Shown: positions 53,839 to 62,379 of the stretch, piece by piece
Layout: every line of letters starts with the position of its first letter
How positions within the stretch are numbered: position 1 is the stretch's first letter
Assembly: GCA_965220615.1 (NCBI GenBank)
Contig: CBDCQL010000001.1
Coordinates: forward strand, 496,001-560,000
Reading direction: 5' to 3'
Source: JAGWBD01 sp965220615
Lineage (GTDB): Bacteria; Chloroflexota; Anaerolineae; Aggregatilineales; Phototrophicaceae
Length of the DNA: 64,000 nt
The notes under the pieces: model-generated
Databases searched by the model: none
What the model was told of the DNA's origin: nothing
What the model saw: the letters and a program-made list of their open reading frames with translations, nothing else
Program-made: the position numbers and the translations under genes

Positions 53839-55776
53839 ATGGCTGAAACCCGCGCCTTTCAGGCGGAGATTCGTCAACTGCTGGATATCCTCGTACATTC
53901 GCTCTACACGGAGCGCGAGATCTTTCTGCGCGAACTGCTCTCCAATGCCTCCGACGCCCTGAACCGGGCGCAATTCGAGCAGCTGACGCAGCACGACATG
54001 CTCGACGCCGACGTCGAGGCGGAAATCCGCCTCACCATGGACGAGGAGGCCGGCACGCTGACCGTCAGCGACAACGGCATCGGTATGGCGCGGGCGGATA
54101 TGGAGCAGAACCTCGGCGTGATCGCCCACAGTGGCGCGAAGGCCTTCGTCGCGGCCATGCAGGAGGGCAACGCCACGGCGCAGGACGTCATCGGTCAGTT
54201 CGGCGTCGGCTTCTATTCGGTCTTTATGGTGGCGCAGCGCGTGCGCGTCGTATCGCGCTCGCACCGGCAGGACGAGCGGGCCTGGGCCTGGGAATCGGGC
54301 GGCGACGAGACCTGGACGATCGAGGATGCCGAACGAGAGCGGCGCGGCACGGACGTCATCATCACGCTGCGGGACGACGCTCAGGAGTTTCTCAAGCCCT
54401 TCCGTTTGAAGGACGTCATCCGCCGCCATTCGGACTACATCGCCTTCCCGATCTTCGTCGGCGACGACGAGGGTGCGACCAACCGCCAGACGGCGCTCTG
54501 GCGGCAGAGCACCCGTGACATCAGCGCGGAGCAGTACGGCGAGTTCTATCGTACGCTGACGCTGGACTTCGGCGAGCCGCGCGCACACCTGCACGTGCGC
54601 GCCGACGTGCCGTTGCAGTTCTACGCGCTGCTTTACGTGCCGCAGGGCGACGGGCCCAACCTGCTCGGTATGCAACGCGACCCGGGTTTGAAACTCTACG
54701 CGCGCAAGGTGCTTATCGAGGAAGCCACCACTGACCTGCTGCCGGAGTGGCTGCAGTTTGTCGTGGGCGTGGTCGACAGTGAGGACCTGCCGCTCAGCGT
54801 CAGTCGCGAGAGTGTGCAGGCCACGCGCGTCATGGCGCGTCTGAAGCAGACTCTGACGCGCCGTCTGCTGGGCGAGCTGAAGCGCATGGCGGAGAAGGAG
54901 CGCGAGCGCTACCTCGAACTGTGGCAGGTTTTCGGCCGCTACCTCAGGCAGGGTCTGGCGGTCAGCGAAGAGGAGCGCGAGTCGCTGGAGGCGCTGCTCT
55001 TCTTCAACAGCACGCGCGATGACGACGCGGAAATCTGGCACAGCCTGCAGGACTACGCGGGGCGTCTGGCGCAGGGACAGACGGACATCTACTACATCCT
55101 CGGCGAGGACATTCACAGCGCGCGCCGCAGCCCGCATCTGGACGCCTTCCGCCGCCGTGACATCGAGGTGCTCTACTTCACCGATCCCGTCGATCCCTTC
55201 ATGCTGATGGGCCTGGAGAGTTACGGGGAGCACCGTCTGCGCAACGTGGACGAGGCCGACATCGACCTGGAGGGCATCGGCGACGCGGGCGATGAGGCGG
55301 AAGAGGAACAGGGGCAGGCCCTGGGCGAAAGCGACTTCGATGCCGTACAGGCACGCTTCCGGGTCGTGCTGGGCGAGCGCGTGCAGGAGGTACGCGCCAG
55401 CCACAGCCTGGTGGACAGCCCGGCCCGCCTGGTCAGCGCCGAGGGCGCCCAGGAACGCTACCTCTATCGCGTCAACCGTCTGCTGGAGCGCGAGGTGGAA
55501 TTGCCGGTGCGGATCCTGGAACTGAACCCGCGTCACGGACTGCTGCACAACCTGGGCGGCATGCTGGCGGCGCGGCCGCAGGACCCCCTGATCGACGCGA
55601 CCATCGAACAACTTTACGAGACGGCGCTGCTGCAGGATGGCCTGCACCCGGACCCGGCCGCCATGGCCGATCGCCTGCTGCTGCTGATGGAGGCGGCCAC
55701 GGCCGGCAAAAAAGGCGAGTCAGTAGAGACAGGACAAACTCCTGATGTGACAGGGGAAAAGCCGGACAAGAGTTGA
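53839..55776 (+). CDS. htpG: Molecular chaperone HtpG (bacterial Hsp90), 645 aa
   Basis: N-terminal ATPase motifs TEREIFLRELLSNASDALNR, LTVSDNGIGMARADMEQNLG and IGQFGVGFYSVFMVAQRV, then the middle domain (LPLSVSRESVQ) and C-terminal dimerisation domain. It is of normal length. The chaperone folds and protects proteins under stress. ATG 53839 with GGAG eight bases upstream is preferred; ATG 53818 in the same frame is possible. It is divergent from the fur-like gene. Confidence 0.96.
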   Translation: MAETRAFQAEIRQLLDILVHSLYTEREIFLRELLSNASDALNRAQFEQLTQHDMLDADVEAEIRLTMDEEAGTLTVSDNGIGMARADMEQNLGVIAHSGAKAFVAAMQEGNATAQDVIGQFGVGFYSVFMVAQRVRVVSRSHRQDERAWAWESGGDETWTIEDAERERRGTDVIITLRDDAQEFLKPFRLKDVIRRHSDYIAFPIFVGDDEGATNRQTALWRQSTRDISAEQYGEFYRTLTLDFGEPRAHLHVRADVPLQFYALLYVPQGDGPNLLGMQRDPGLKLYARKVLIEEATTDLLPEWLQFVVGVVDSEDLPLSVSRESVQATRVMARLKQTLTRRLLGELKRMAEKERERYLELWQVFGRYLRQGLAVSEEERESLEALLFFNSTRDDDAEIWHSLQDYAGRLAQGQTDIYYILGEDIHSARRSPHLDAFRRRDIEVLYFTDPVDPFMLMGLESYGEHRLRNVDEADIDLEGIGDAGDEAEEEQGQALGESDFDAVQARFRVVLGERVQEVRASHSLVDSPARLVSAEGAQERYLYRVNRLLEREVELPVRILELNPRHGLLHNLGGMLAARPQDPLIDATIEQLYETALLQDGLHPDPAAMADRLLLLMEAATAGKKGESVETGQTPDVTGEKPDKS

Positions 55777-55903
55777 CATGGGCGGATGTTGAGCAGATAA
55801 TGGGGTCAATACCCCCTGGCATCCTCGAAGTGGGACTCGAATGGAGCCCATAGAGCATGCCAGGTTTCTTTTAACAACAAGAGATGTGGGCGGAAGGAAA
55901 TCC

Positions 55904-56470
55904 GTGGCTCGCCTCGCAGTTTTCATCGATGGCGGATACCTGAAGAGTCTGGCAAGGGACGCCCGAATCTGGGTGGACCATGGTCGCTTCGCGGAGGAAG
56001 TGAGGGGCCGGGTAGCCAAAAGCACCAACGAACCGCTGGATCTCCTGAGAACGTATTACTACGATTGCTTGCCTTACCGAAGCAAGCGACCCACGGACAA
56101 GGAAAACCGCCGATACTCTGAAGCACGGAAACGCTTTCGTGACCTGGAAGACCTGCCGCGTTACACAGTGCGACAGGGAACGCTGAAGTGGCGGGGCGTT
56201 GACGCGGGAGGAAAGCCGATACTACAGCAAAAGGGCGTAGACCTGTTGCTGGGGCTGGACTTCACACAACTGTGTGTCAAACGTCAGATTACGCATGCCG
56301 CGGTCATCACCGGTGACAGCGATTTTCTTCCTGCGTTCAACCTGGCCTGACACGAAGGCATACAGGTCTGGCTCTTTTATGGGGAGCAAAGCTTTGCCAA
56401 TGAATTGCGCCGCGAAGCTGATGAGCGCGTCGTCATTGACGAAAAATTTCTCAGGCAGGTAGAAAAGTAA
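55904..56470 (+). pseudogene. NYN/LabA-like nuclease-domain gene interrupted by an in-frame TGA
   Basis: From GTG 55904 (after GGAAGGAA) the frame reads VARLAVFIDGGYLKSLARDA, QQKGVDLLLGLDFTQLC and HAAVITGDSDFLPAFNLA, all hallmarks of PIN-like NYN (LabA/DUF88) domains, where Asp residues bind a metal for RNA cleavage. At 56348-56350 a TGA stops the frame, but the same frame continues HEGIQVWLFYGEQSFANELR to a TAA at 56470, exactly the expected end of the domain. The site normally has Lys or Arg, so a CGA-to-TGA change is probable. It may be a true pseudogene, read through, or a sequence error. A longer ATG at 55841 exists. Confidence 0.8.
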
Positions 56471-56563
56471 CGAAAAGCAGGTCGGTCAAAGGCCTTCCGG
56501 CAGCATCCTTGCCCGAATAATGAAGTGGAGACCAGGCCTGTCGCGTCAGGCAACTGGACGCGT

Positions 56564-56592
56564 TTGACGAGTCAGGCGACAAGGGGTAAGGT
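56564..56592 (+). promoter_or_regulatory. Promoter of the 85-aa membrane protein gene
   Basis: TTGACG (56564-56569), a 17-base spacer, TAAGGT (56587-56592), about 35 bases before a GGAGGG ribosome site and ATG 56637. Confidence 0.55.
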
Positions 56593-56636
56593 AGAGTGGT
56601 GCGGGCGCCGGCAAGGGCGCCCTGGAGGGACGACCC

Positions 56637-56894
56637 ATGTGTATGTCGTGCGCTACGGCAGCATTGAAAAAATTCACCGACGTCGGCTCCGGTGTCCTTA
56701 ACAAGCCCACCGAAGTGATCGGGCTGGTCTCGCTGGTGACGCTGGCGAGTAGCGTCGTCTGGATGCTGGACCCCCGCAACGCCCTGCACAAGGTGAAAGG
56801 CATGCATCCCGGCGCCGGAATGCACAGCCGGCTGCGCCACGGCGGCCAGGCCGTCTGGCATCTCTTGTTGTTTATGCTGCCCCTCAAGCGCTGA
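56637..56894 (+). CDS. Small membrane protein, hypothetical, 85 aa
   Basis: Reads MCMSCATAALKKFTDVGSGV, then one hydrophobic segment VIGLVSLVTLASSVVWMLD (about residues 27-46), and a basic C-terminal tail with a second hydrophobic stretch (AVWHLLLFMLPLKR). Two N-terminal Cys residues (CMSC) could bind metal or form a disulfide. No family is recognised. GGAGGG nine bases upstream and a fair promoter support it. An internal ATG at 56643 is an alternative start. Confidence 0.6.
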   Translation: MCMSCATAALKKFTDVGSGVLNKPTEVIGLVSLVTLASSVVWMLDPRNALHKVKGMHPGAGMHSRLRHGGQAVWHLLLFMLPLKR

Positions 56895-56908
56895 CGGGCG
56901 CGCCGGCG

Positions 56909-58603
56909 CTACGCCGGCTCGTAGACACTCCTCATCTGCCAGCAATCGAGCGCGTGCAGTTCCGCATCCTGCCCGCGGGACAGCAGCGAGACGCCCGTGC
57001 TGTCCGCGCGTCCGGGATAGACCCGCAGCGCGAGGCATTGCCTCTCGTTGACAAAGACCTCGACGATGCTGCGATCGACGAAGATGCGCAGGCGCACCGG
57101 CTCGCCGGGTTCGATGAAGACCGGCGCCGACTCGGGCGGCCGCGACAGCGCGTCGGGCAGCGTCGACGCCAGGGAGGTATCGATCGAGATGATGCTCTCG
57201 TGACGCACGGGGCTGGAGAGCATCGTCGACATGACGCGATGGGCATGCGGGTCGTTGGCGTGAGGCTCGCGGTAGCGGAAACCGCGCTTGTTGAAGAAAC
57301 AGATGCGCGTGCATTCCTCACGGTCCGGCGAGCGTAGCACGTCGACCTCGACCATTGAGGCCTGTTTGGGGTCGAAGGTGAGCTGCAACTCGATGGCGTT
57401 GCCCCGGACGTCGTCGAGCAGGAGCTCGCGGTTCGCGGGCAGGACGGTCGGGCCCATGTGCCGGTGGTCATGGCGCAGGGACTCGACGTCGCCGGCCGCT
57501 TCGATAGAGAGTTCCTGCGGGTTGCTCAGGGTCAGACGGCGCGGCAGCGTCAGAATCTGGTCCCAGTGACGCTCCGCCTTGCCCGGGTCGTCGTCAGTCC
57601 CGGCCCCGCCCTGGTCGCCGAAGAAATCGCCCAGGTAGTCGTTCATACGGTAGGTGGGTTTGCCGGGGTTCATGTTGAACATCACGATGACGCCGCCCTC
57701 GCCGTCGGGCGCGGCGGTGGGCGCGTGGACGCCGGCGGGGAAGGTGGCGCCGAAATTGCAGCGGCCGTGCGCGTCGACGACGAACTTGCCGCGTCGCCGG
57801 TCATAATCGCCGAGCCAGTACTGACCGCCGCTCATGTGGCTGAAGAAAAGCAGGATGTGACGGTCGCCGATCGGCCAGAAATAGGGGCAGGCGCCATCAT
57901 CGCCGGGCGCCGTGAAGCGGTCGCCCTCGATGAAGGGGTGGAGGTATTCCCAGTCCTTGAGGTCCTGCGAGCGGAACAGGTAGTCGGTGGCGCTGTAATT
58001 GCCTGCGGAGCTGCCGGGAATGATCCCTCCGGCGAGGGCGTAGTACGCCCCGTCGGCGGACCAGATGCAGGGATCGAAGACGCCGTAGGGCGGGGGCGCC
58101 TCGTCCGCGCCGGCGAAGGGGATCACGGGGTTGCCCGGCTGCTTTTCCCAGTTCAGCAGCAGGGGATCGCTGGCGACGGCGACCATGTTGCCGAGCCTGA
58201 CCCCGTGATAGATGGCGACGACGCGGTCCTCTTCGACGAGCGTGGTGCCGGAATAGCAGCGGTCCTCCGGCCCGGGATGGAGCGCGTAGGGCAGGTCGCG
58301 CCAGTGAATCAGGTCCTCACTGACCGCGTGGCCCCAGTGCTGGCGCGTTTCCTCCGGCGGCACGGCCTGGTAGAAGAGGTGCCAGCGCCCCTGCCAGAAG
58401 CACAGGCCGTTGGGGTCGTTGAGCGTGTTTTCCGGGTTGACGTAGTGATAGAGCGGGCGCCAGGGGTCGTCCGCCTTTGCGCGCCGCGCGGCGTCCATGC
58501 GCCGCATCAGGGGGTTGCGCGCGAGCTGGCGTTCCTGCTCCTCCAGCGTGTCGGCGAAGCGGTACTGCGGGGCCCGCGAGGGCGGGAAGGGTTTCTGAGG
58601 CAC
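56909..58603 (-). CDS. GH32-like glycoside hydrolase with missing acid/base Glu, 564 aa
   Basis: The N-terminal propeller has YHYVNPENTLNDPNGLCFW (nucleophile Asp of the NDPNG motif) and GVFDPCIWSADG (transition-state Asp of the RDP-type motif, here FDP). The third motif, normally EC, reads DGACPYFWPIGD: Cys and Pro are kept but the acid/base Glu is Ala. The C-terminal beta-sandwich with the DRSIVEVFVNERQCLALRVY motif is typical of GH32. No signal peptide. GTG 58603 follows AAGGAG by eight bases; an ATG 16 codons upstream has no site. It could be a non-catalytic relative or use another residue. Confidence 0.8.
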   Translation of the reverse strand: MPQKPFPPSRAPQYRFADTLEEQERQLARNPLMRRMDAARRAKADDPWRPLYHYVNPENTLNDPNGLCFWQGRWHLFYQAVPPEETRQHWGHAVSEDLIHWRDLPYALHPGPEDRCYSGTTLVEEDRVVAIYHGVRLGNMVAVASDPLLLNWEKQPGNPVIPFAGADEAPPPYGVFDPCIWSADGAYYALAGGIIPGSSAGNYSATDYLFRSQDLKDWEYLHPFIEGDRFTAPGDDGACPYFWPIGDRHILLFFSHMSGGQYWLGDYDRRRGKFVVDAHGRCNFGATFPAGVHAPTAAPDGEGGVIVMFNMNPGKPTYRMNDYLGDFFGDQGGAGTDDDPGKAERHWDQILTLPRRLTLSNPQELSIEAAGDVESLRHDHRHMGPTVLPANRELLLDDVRGNAIELQLTFDPKQASMVEVDVLRSPDREECTRICFFNKRGFRYREPHANDPHAHRVMSTMLSSPVRHESIISIDTSLASTLPDALSRPPESAPVFIEPGEPVRLRIFVDRSIVEVFVNERQCLALRVYPGRADSTGVSLLSRGQDAELHALDCWQMRSVYEPA

Positions 58604-58855
58604 GTGGCACACTCCTTGCAGGCGCGCTTTGTTCTCATCTGAACGCGCAAACATTCTACCGGTTATCGCCTTGGGGCATGCGGGTAGGCTGCTGCCGCGG
58701 TAACTGCTGCTGAACCTGCAAAAGTGCAGGCGTGAGATTGACCTCACCTGCCAGAGCGTGGTAAGCTCCGCAGATCATGCACCCTGGCGTTAACCCGCCT
58801 CCCTGACAAACCTCTGGCAGGGGGCATTTGCGGGGGCTATGTCAGGTGAACAGAG

Positions 58856-58884
58856 AGGCCGGGCCGCATGCAGCCCGGCCTTTC
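58856..58884 (+). terminator. GC-rich hairpin upstream of the TIR-like gene
   Basis: AGGCCGGGC (58856-58864) and GCCCGGCCT (58873-58881), 9-bp perfect stem with 8-base loop, followed by TTCG. It lies 22 bases before ATG 58906 and could act as a terminator or attenuator; the T run is short. Confidence 0.5.
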
Positions 58885-58905
58885 GTGCAAAGAGGTTGAC
58901 ACAAG

Positions 58906-59733
58906 ATGGATAGAAAAGAAGACATCAAGTTCCTAGACCATTTCAGGTCATTGGTTGTAGAGAGTTTGACGCGGTCAAATGGTGACCGATCGCCTGAAAG
59001 GGAACAGACTATAAAGAAGCAACTGACAGAAATGAAACCGAGGGTGGAACAACTCTTCAGAGAGTTTGGGTTTGAGAGACGGAGCCTAACTGAGTACCCA
59101 CCACCATTCCTAGCCGGTAGTGCGCCAGTCATCGACTACCCGCTGCTAAGCCTATTAACAAGCGATGCTCTCAGAGAAAGCTATTACAGTCCAGCGGAGG
59201 AAACTACCGCGAGGGTTCTCGATTTGGGACTTATCACAATTGATGAATGCATAGGTCACCTGAAGATGTCAGAAACCCAAGCAAAACCTGCATCCCAAGA
59301 CAGAGGCCAAGAGAAAAGAACAGCAGGTACAGGCCAAGGCCTTGTGTTTATTGCTATGCCGATGACATCTAAAGACGCGCGACTTGAAGACATTCACGAA
59401 GCGATAAAGAGTGCCGCCCAAGACGCAGGACTTAAGGCAGAGCGAATAGATGACCAGATCAGTAACGAAAAGATTACCGAACGCATCGTTGAAGCAATCA
59501 GGGATGCCGATTTTGTAGTGGTGGATCTGACCGACGGCAGGCCGAATGTTTATTGGGAAGCCGGATACGCTCATGGGTTGGGGAAGACACCGATATATGT
59601 TGCACTTGAAGACACAGAGCTGGAGTTTGACGTAAGAGACTATCCGGTCATCTTCTACGTAAACGCGACAAGACTGAGAAGAGAACTCGCCAGGCGACTC
59701 CGCGGTTTAAAGTCACAACGTGAACAACAATAA
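58906..59733 (+). CDS. TIR-like / nucleoside 2-deoxyribosyltransferase-like protein, 275 aa
   Basis: The N-terminal ~140 residues are not recognised (helical, charged, with DHFRSLVVESLTRSN). The C-terminal ~140 residues read GLVFIAMPMTSKDARLEDIH, DAGLKAERIDD, IVEAIRDADFVVVDLTDGRP and NVYWEAGYAHGLGKTPIYVA, the pattern of nucleoside 2-deoxyribosyltransferase-like/TIR-like nucleotide-hydrolase folds that include many bacterial defence effectors. The Glu in YWEAGYAHG fits the catalytic-type position. GC is far below that of neighbours, a sign of transfer. It overlaps the methyltransferase gene by 14 bases. NAD-degrading or nucleotide-hydrolysing activity is inference. Confidence 0.75.
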   Translation: MDRKEDIKFLDHFRSLVVESLTRSNGDRSPEREQTIKKQLTEMKPRVEQLFREFGFERRSLTEYPPPFLAGSAPVIDYPLLSLLTSDALRESYYSPAEETTARVLDLGLITIDECIGHLKMSETQAKPASQDRGQEKRTAGTGQGLVFIAMPMTSKDARLEDIHEAIKSAAQDAGLKAERIDDQISNEKITERIVEAIRDADFVVVDLTDGRPNVYWEAGYAHGLGKTPIYVALEDTELEFDVRDYPVIFYVNATRLRRELARRLRGLKSQREQQ

Positions 59734-60436
59734 TCTGGGAGGCGGTGTTTTCGCCGCTACGCGCGACATGACGACGCCACCTTTCACCCTCCCCCCCGGA
59801 CTGCGCTTCGATACCCGGCTCAAAATGGACGGGCTGGATTTCCTCGCCCGCCTGCCGGACGAGGCCGTCCCCCTCGCCTTCCTTGATCCGCAGTACCGCG
59901 GCGTGCTCGACAAACTGGCCTACGGCAACGAGGGCGTCAGGCGCGGTCAGCGCCGGGCCGCCCTGCAACAGATGAACGAGGCGACCATCGCCGCCTTCAT
60001 CCAGGGCATCGACCGCGTTCTGACGGCCAGCGGCCACCTCTTCCTGTGGCTGGACAAGTTCCACCTCTGCAGCGGCTTCGCGCCCTGGCTGACGGGGACG
60101 CGCCTGGAAGTGGTCGACATGATCACCTGGGACAAGGGTCGCATGGGCATGGGCTACCGCAGCCGCCGCCAGAGCGAGCACCTGGTCGTGCTGCAGAAGG
60201 TGCCGCGCCGCGCCCGCGGCGTCTGGACAGCGCATGACATTCCCGACGTCTGGCGCGAGCGCGTCGAGCGTGGCCGCCACACGCATCGCAAGCCGGTCGA
60301 ACTGCAGGCGAGGCTGATCGCGGCGGTCACTGTGCCGGGCGACATGGTGATCGACCCCGCCGCCGGCAGCTTCTCCGTGCTGGAGGCATGTCAGCAGGGG
60401 GGATGGCGCTTCCTCGGCTGCGACATTGAGGGCTGA
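59720..60436 (+). CDS. DNA methyltransferase (DPQY type), 238 aa
   Basis: Motif IV LAFLDPQYRGVLDKLAYGNE (DPQY in place of DPPY) precedes the AdoMet-binding motif I DMVIDPAAGSFSVLEACQQG, as in beta-type amino-methyltransferases. HTHRKPVELQARLI is the motif-X-like KP segment. It methylates adenine-N6 or cytosine-N4 in DNA. GTG 59720 overlaps the TIR-like gene by 14 bases; ATG 59768 (MTTPPFTLPPGL) is a reasonable alternative start. High GC, unlike the gene before it. No cognate nuclease is adjacent. Confidence 0.85.
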   Translation: MNNNNLGGGVFAATRDMTTPPFTLPPGLRFDTRLKMDGLDFLARLPDEAVPLAFLDPQYRGVLDKLAYGNEGVRRGQRRAALQQMNEATIAAFIQGIDRVLTASGHLFLWLDKFHLCSGFAPWLTGTRLEVVDMITWDKGRMGMGYRSRRQSEHLVVLQKVPRRARGVWTAHDIPDVWRERVERGRHTHRKPVELQARLIAAVTVPGDMVIDPAAGSFSVLEACQQGGWRFLGCDIEG

Positions 60437-60444
60437 GCCGCGCC

Positions 60445-60885
60445 CTATTCCACCTCGCGCCCTTCGGCGAAGTCCTTGAAGCGCTGCATGGTCTTCTCGG
60501 TCTGTTTGCGGAAGGCGCCCCGCATGAAAATCAACATCAGCAGCATGAAACCGCTGAAACGGAAATCGCTGTCCATCACCCAGCGCGTTACACCGTCTTC
60601 CTCAAGGAAGTGGTTACTCACCTCGTTCCAGACGCCCTTCGCCTCGTAAATGCCGGAGAAGTTCTCCGGCAGGTCGCGCGTGACGATGGTCTCGATCATC
60701 TCAATGCGACGCCCGCCCTCGTCGTAAAGCAGGCGGGATTTCGCGCCCGGCTGCCCCGGCTCGCCGCTGAGGTGCTCGAAACTCTGCAGCCCGGGCTGCC
60801 ACTTGACCAGGTTGTCGGGGTCGTCGAAGAGGGCGACGACCTCGTCGCGCGGCAGATTGATGGTTAACTCGCAGGTGTATTTCAT
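60445..60885 (-). CDS. SRPBCC family protein, 146 aa
   Basis: Reads MKYTCELTINLPRDEVVALF, then DNLVKWQPGLQSFEHLSGEPG and WVMDSDFRFSGFMLLMLI, the START/polyketide-cyclase fold (SRPBCC) with a hydrophobic pocket for a small lipid or hormone-like ligand. The C-terminal FMLLMLIFMRGAFRKQ is strongly hydrophobic. ATG 60885 follows GGGAGG. Downstream of a nitroreductase gene on the same strand, 38 bases apart. Ligand unknown. Confidence 0.85.
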   Translation of the reverse strand: MKYTCELTINLPRDEVVALFDDPDNLVKWQPGLQSFEHLSGEPGQPGAKSRLLYDEGGRRIEMIETIVTRDLPENFSGIYEAKGVWNEVSNHFLEEDGVTRWVMDSDFRFSGFMLLMLIFMRGAFRKQTEKTMQRFKDFAEGREVE

Positions 60886-60923
60886 CCCTGTTCCTCCCTG
60901 ATGCAGGGCTTCCGTGTCGGGGT

Positions 60924-61442
60924 TCAGCCGTCCCAGGTCTCGTGATGCACCACCTCGGCGTAACCCCGCCGCCCGCCCGCGCCCAGGCCGCGCCGCGGCT
61001 GTTGCGCCGCCGGGTAGCCGAAGGAGATCAGCAGCCGCGCCTGGTGGTCCGCCGGGAAGCCGAGCAGATCGCGCAGGCCGTCCGGGTCGTAAACCGTGCC
61101 GAGGCAGGAGCCGATGCCCAGTTCCTGGCCGGCCAGTTGCATGTAGGCGGCCGCCTGGCCGGTATCGAAGAAGTGCCACAGGGTGCGCTCGTTGTCCTGC
61201 GGCACCACGATGACCACGCAGAGCGCCGAGCCGCCGGCGTGGCCGATGTTGTCGCCCAGCGCGGCGATGGCCTGCAGCCGCTCGCGCTGCTGCACGGCGA
61301 TGAAGTGCCAGGGCTGGCTGTTCTTCGAGCTTTGCGAGCGGCGGCCTGCGTCGAGAATGGCGCTCACCTCCGCCTCCGAAAGGGGATCGTCGCGGAAGGC
61401 GCGCACGGCCCGTTTACTGCGAATGGCTTCGCTGACGTTCAT
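60924..61442 (-). CDS. Nitroreductase family protein, 172 aa
   Basis: FMN-binding N-terminus EAIRSKRAVRAFRDDPLSEAE, then RRSQSSKNSQPWHFIAVQQRER (NxQPW motif), QAAAYMQLAGQELGIGSCLG and a C-terminal ISFGYPAA. These proteins reduce nitro groups or quinones with NAD(P)H. It is at the short end for the family. A role with the SRPBCC gene downstream is possible but unproven. Confidence 0.9.
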   Translation of the reverse strand: MNVSEAIRSKRAVRAFRDDPLSEAEVSAILDAGRRSQSSKNSQPWHFIAVQQRERLQAIAALGDNIGHAGGSALCVVIVVPQDNERTLWHFFDTGQAAAYMQLAGQELGIGSCLGTVYDPDGLRDLLGFPADHQARLLISFGYPAAQQPRRGLGAGGRRGYAEVVHHETWDG

Positions 61443-61542
61443 GAAGACCTCATCATGTTCTGCCTGTCACCGGATTGTACTGCATCTCGTCGCCAGGACG
61501 CCTTTTTGCTACACTGAAAGCATCGGAGACAGGGACAACGTT

Positions 61543-62379
61543 TTGAACAGCGTCGCAGGCTCGGCCTTCTGGAACGTCACCTTTGTTCCGATGCTGGACC
61601 GGCGCCTGCCGTACTGGGCGCGGCGCTCCAACCCTGTTGTGCGCCGGCACCTCGGCATCCACTGGAAAATCCTGCCGCTTGAATCCGGCCTGCTGGCGCG
61701 CATCATCCTCGCGCAGACGGTGCTGCTGGCCCTCTCCATGCTGGTGCCCCTGCTGCTGCCCCTGATTTTCACCCTGCTGCCGGTCGCCTTTGTGCTGCTG
61801 CCGGCGACTTTCGCGCTCTATGCCCGCTTGCTGCTGCGCGTCGGCTTCTTCACCGTGCAGCTGGTGGTGGAGGAACAGCGCGACAACACCCTGACCCTGC
61901 TGCGCACCACGCCCATGTCCCTGCGGCAGATCCTCTACAGCAAGGCGGCCGCCGGCGTGTGGCGCCAGGTGGAGGACCTGGGCCTGATCATCATGGCCGC
62001 CTCGCTGCTGACCCTGCCGGTCATCGGCGTGCTTTACGCGCGCTACTGGCCCTTTGAGGACCATTCCCTTGCCTCGCGCGTCGCGCTCCTGCTCGGCCTG
62101 CTTTCCGCCCTGCTGCGGCTGATGCTGGAACCGTTGATGGTGGCGGCGCTGGCGCTGGCCACCGGCGCGCTGGTGCCGGTGCGCGTTCACGCCAACCTCG
62201 CCATCGGCGGACAGATCTTTTTCTACTTCCTGCTGATCAACATGCCGCGCCTGCTGGAGTTGTCGGCGCCCTGGCGCATCGCGCTGGAGCTGCTGCTGCC
62301 GCTGGCCCTGCCCGCGTTGATCGCCCTTGTCGCCCTGCAGGCGGCGCAGCGTCTGCTGACGCGGGACCGGGCCACGTGA
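61543..62379 (+). CDS. ABC transporter permease-like membrane protein, 278 aa
   Basis: About six hydrophobic segments (LLARIILAQTVLLALSMLVP, LIFTLLPVAFVLLPATFALY, ...) with the cytoplasmic EEQRDNTLTLLRTTPMSLRQILYSK loop typical of ABC-2 type exporter subunits. TTG 61543 is preferred: GGGA seven bases upstream and a TACACT box at 61510-61515 fit. ATG 61591 is an alternative. It overlaps the ATP-binding gene by four bases. Substrate unknown. Confidence 0.75.
   Translation: MNSVAGSAFWNVTFVPMLDRRLPYWARRSNPVVRRHLGIHWKILPLESGLLARIILAQTVLLALSMLVPLLLPLIFTLLPVAFVLLPATFALYARLLLRVGFFTVQLVVEEQRDNTLTLLRTTPMSLRQILYSKAAAGVWRQVEDLGLIIMAASLLTLPVIGVLYARYWPFEDHSLASRVALLLGLLSALLRLMLEPLMVAALALATGALVPVRVHANLAIGGQIFFYFLLINMPRLLELSAPWRIALELLLPLALPALIALVALQAAQRLLTRDRAT

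Noticed and set aside
55904..56470. Selenocysteine at the TGA of the NYN gene
   Set aside because: The position corresponds to a Lys/Arg in the family and no SECIS-like hairpin is seen right after the TGA.
60886..61179. N-terminal extension of the SRPBCC protein
   Set aside because: Overlaps the nitroreductase gene in another frame; a strong GGGAGG lies before ATG 60885.
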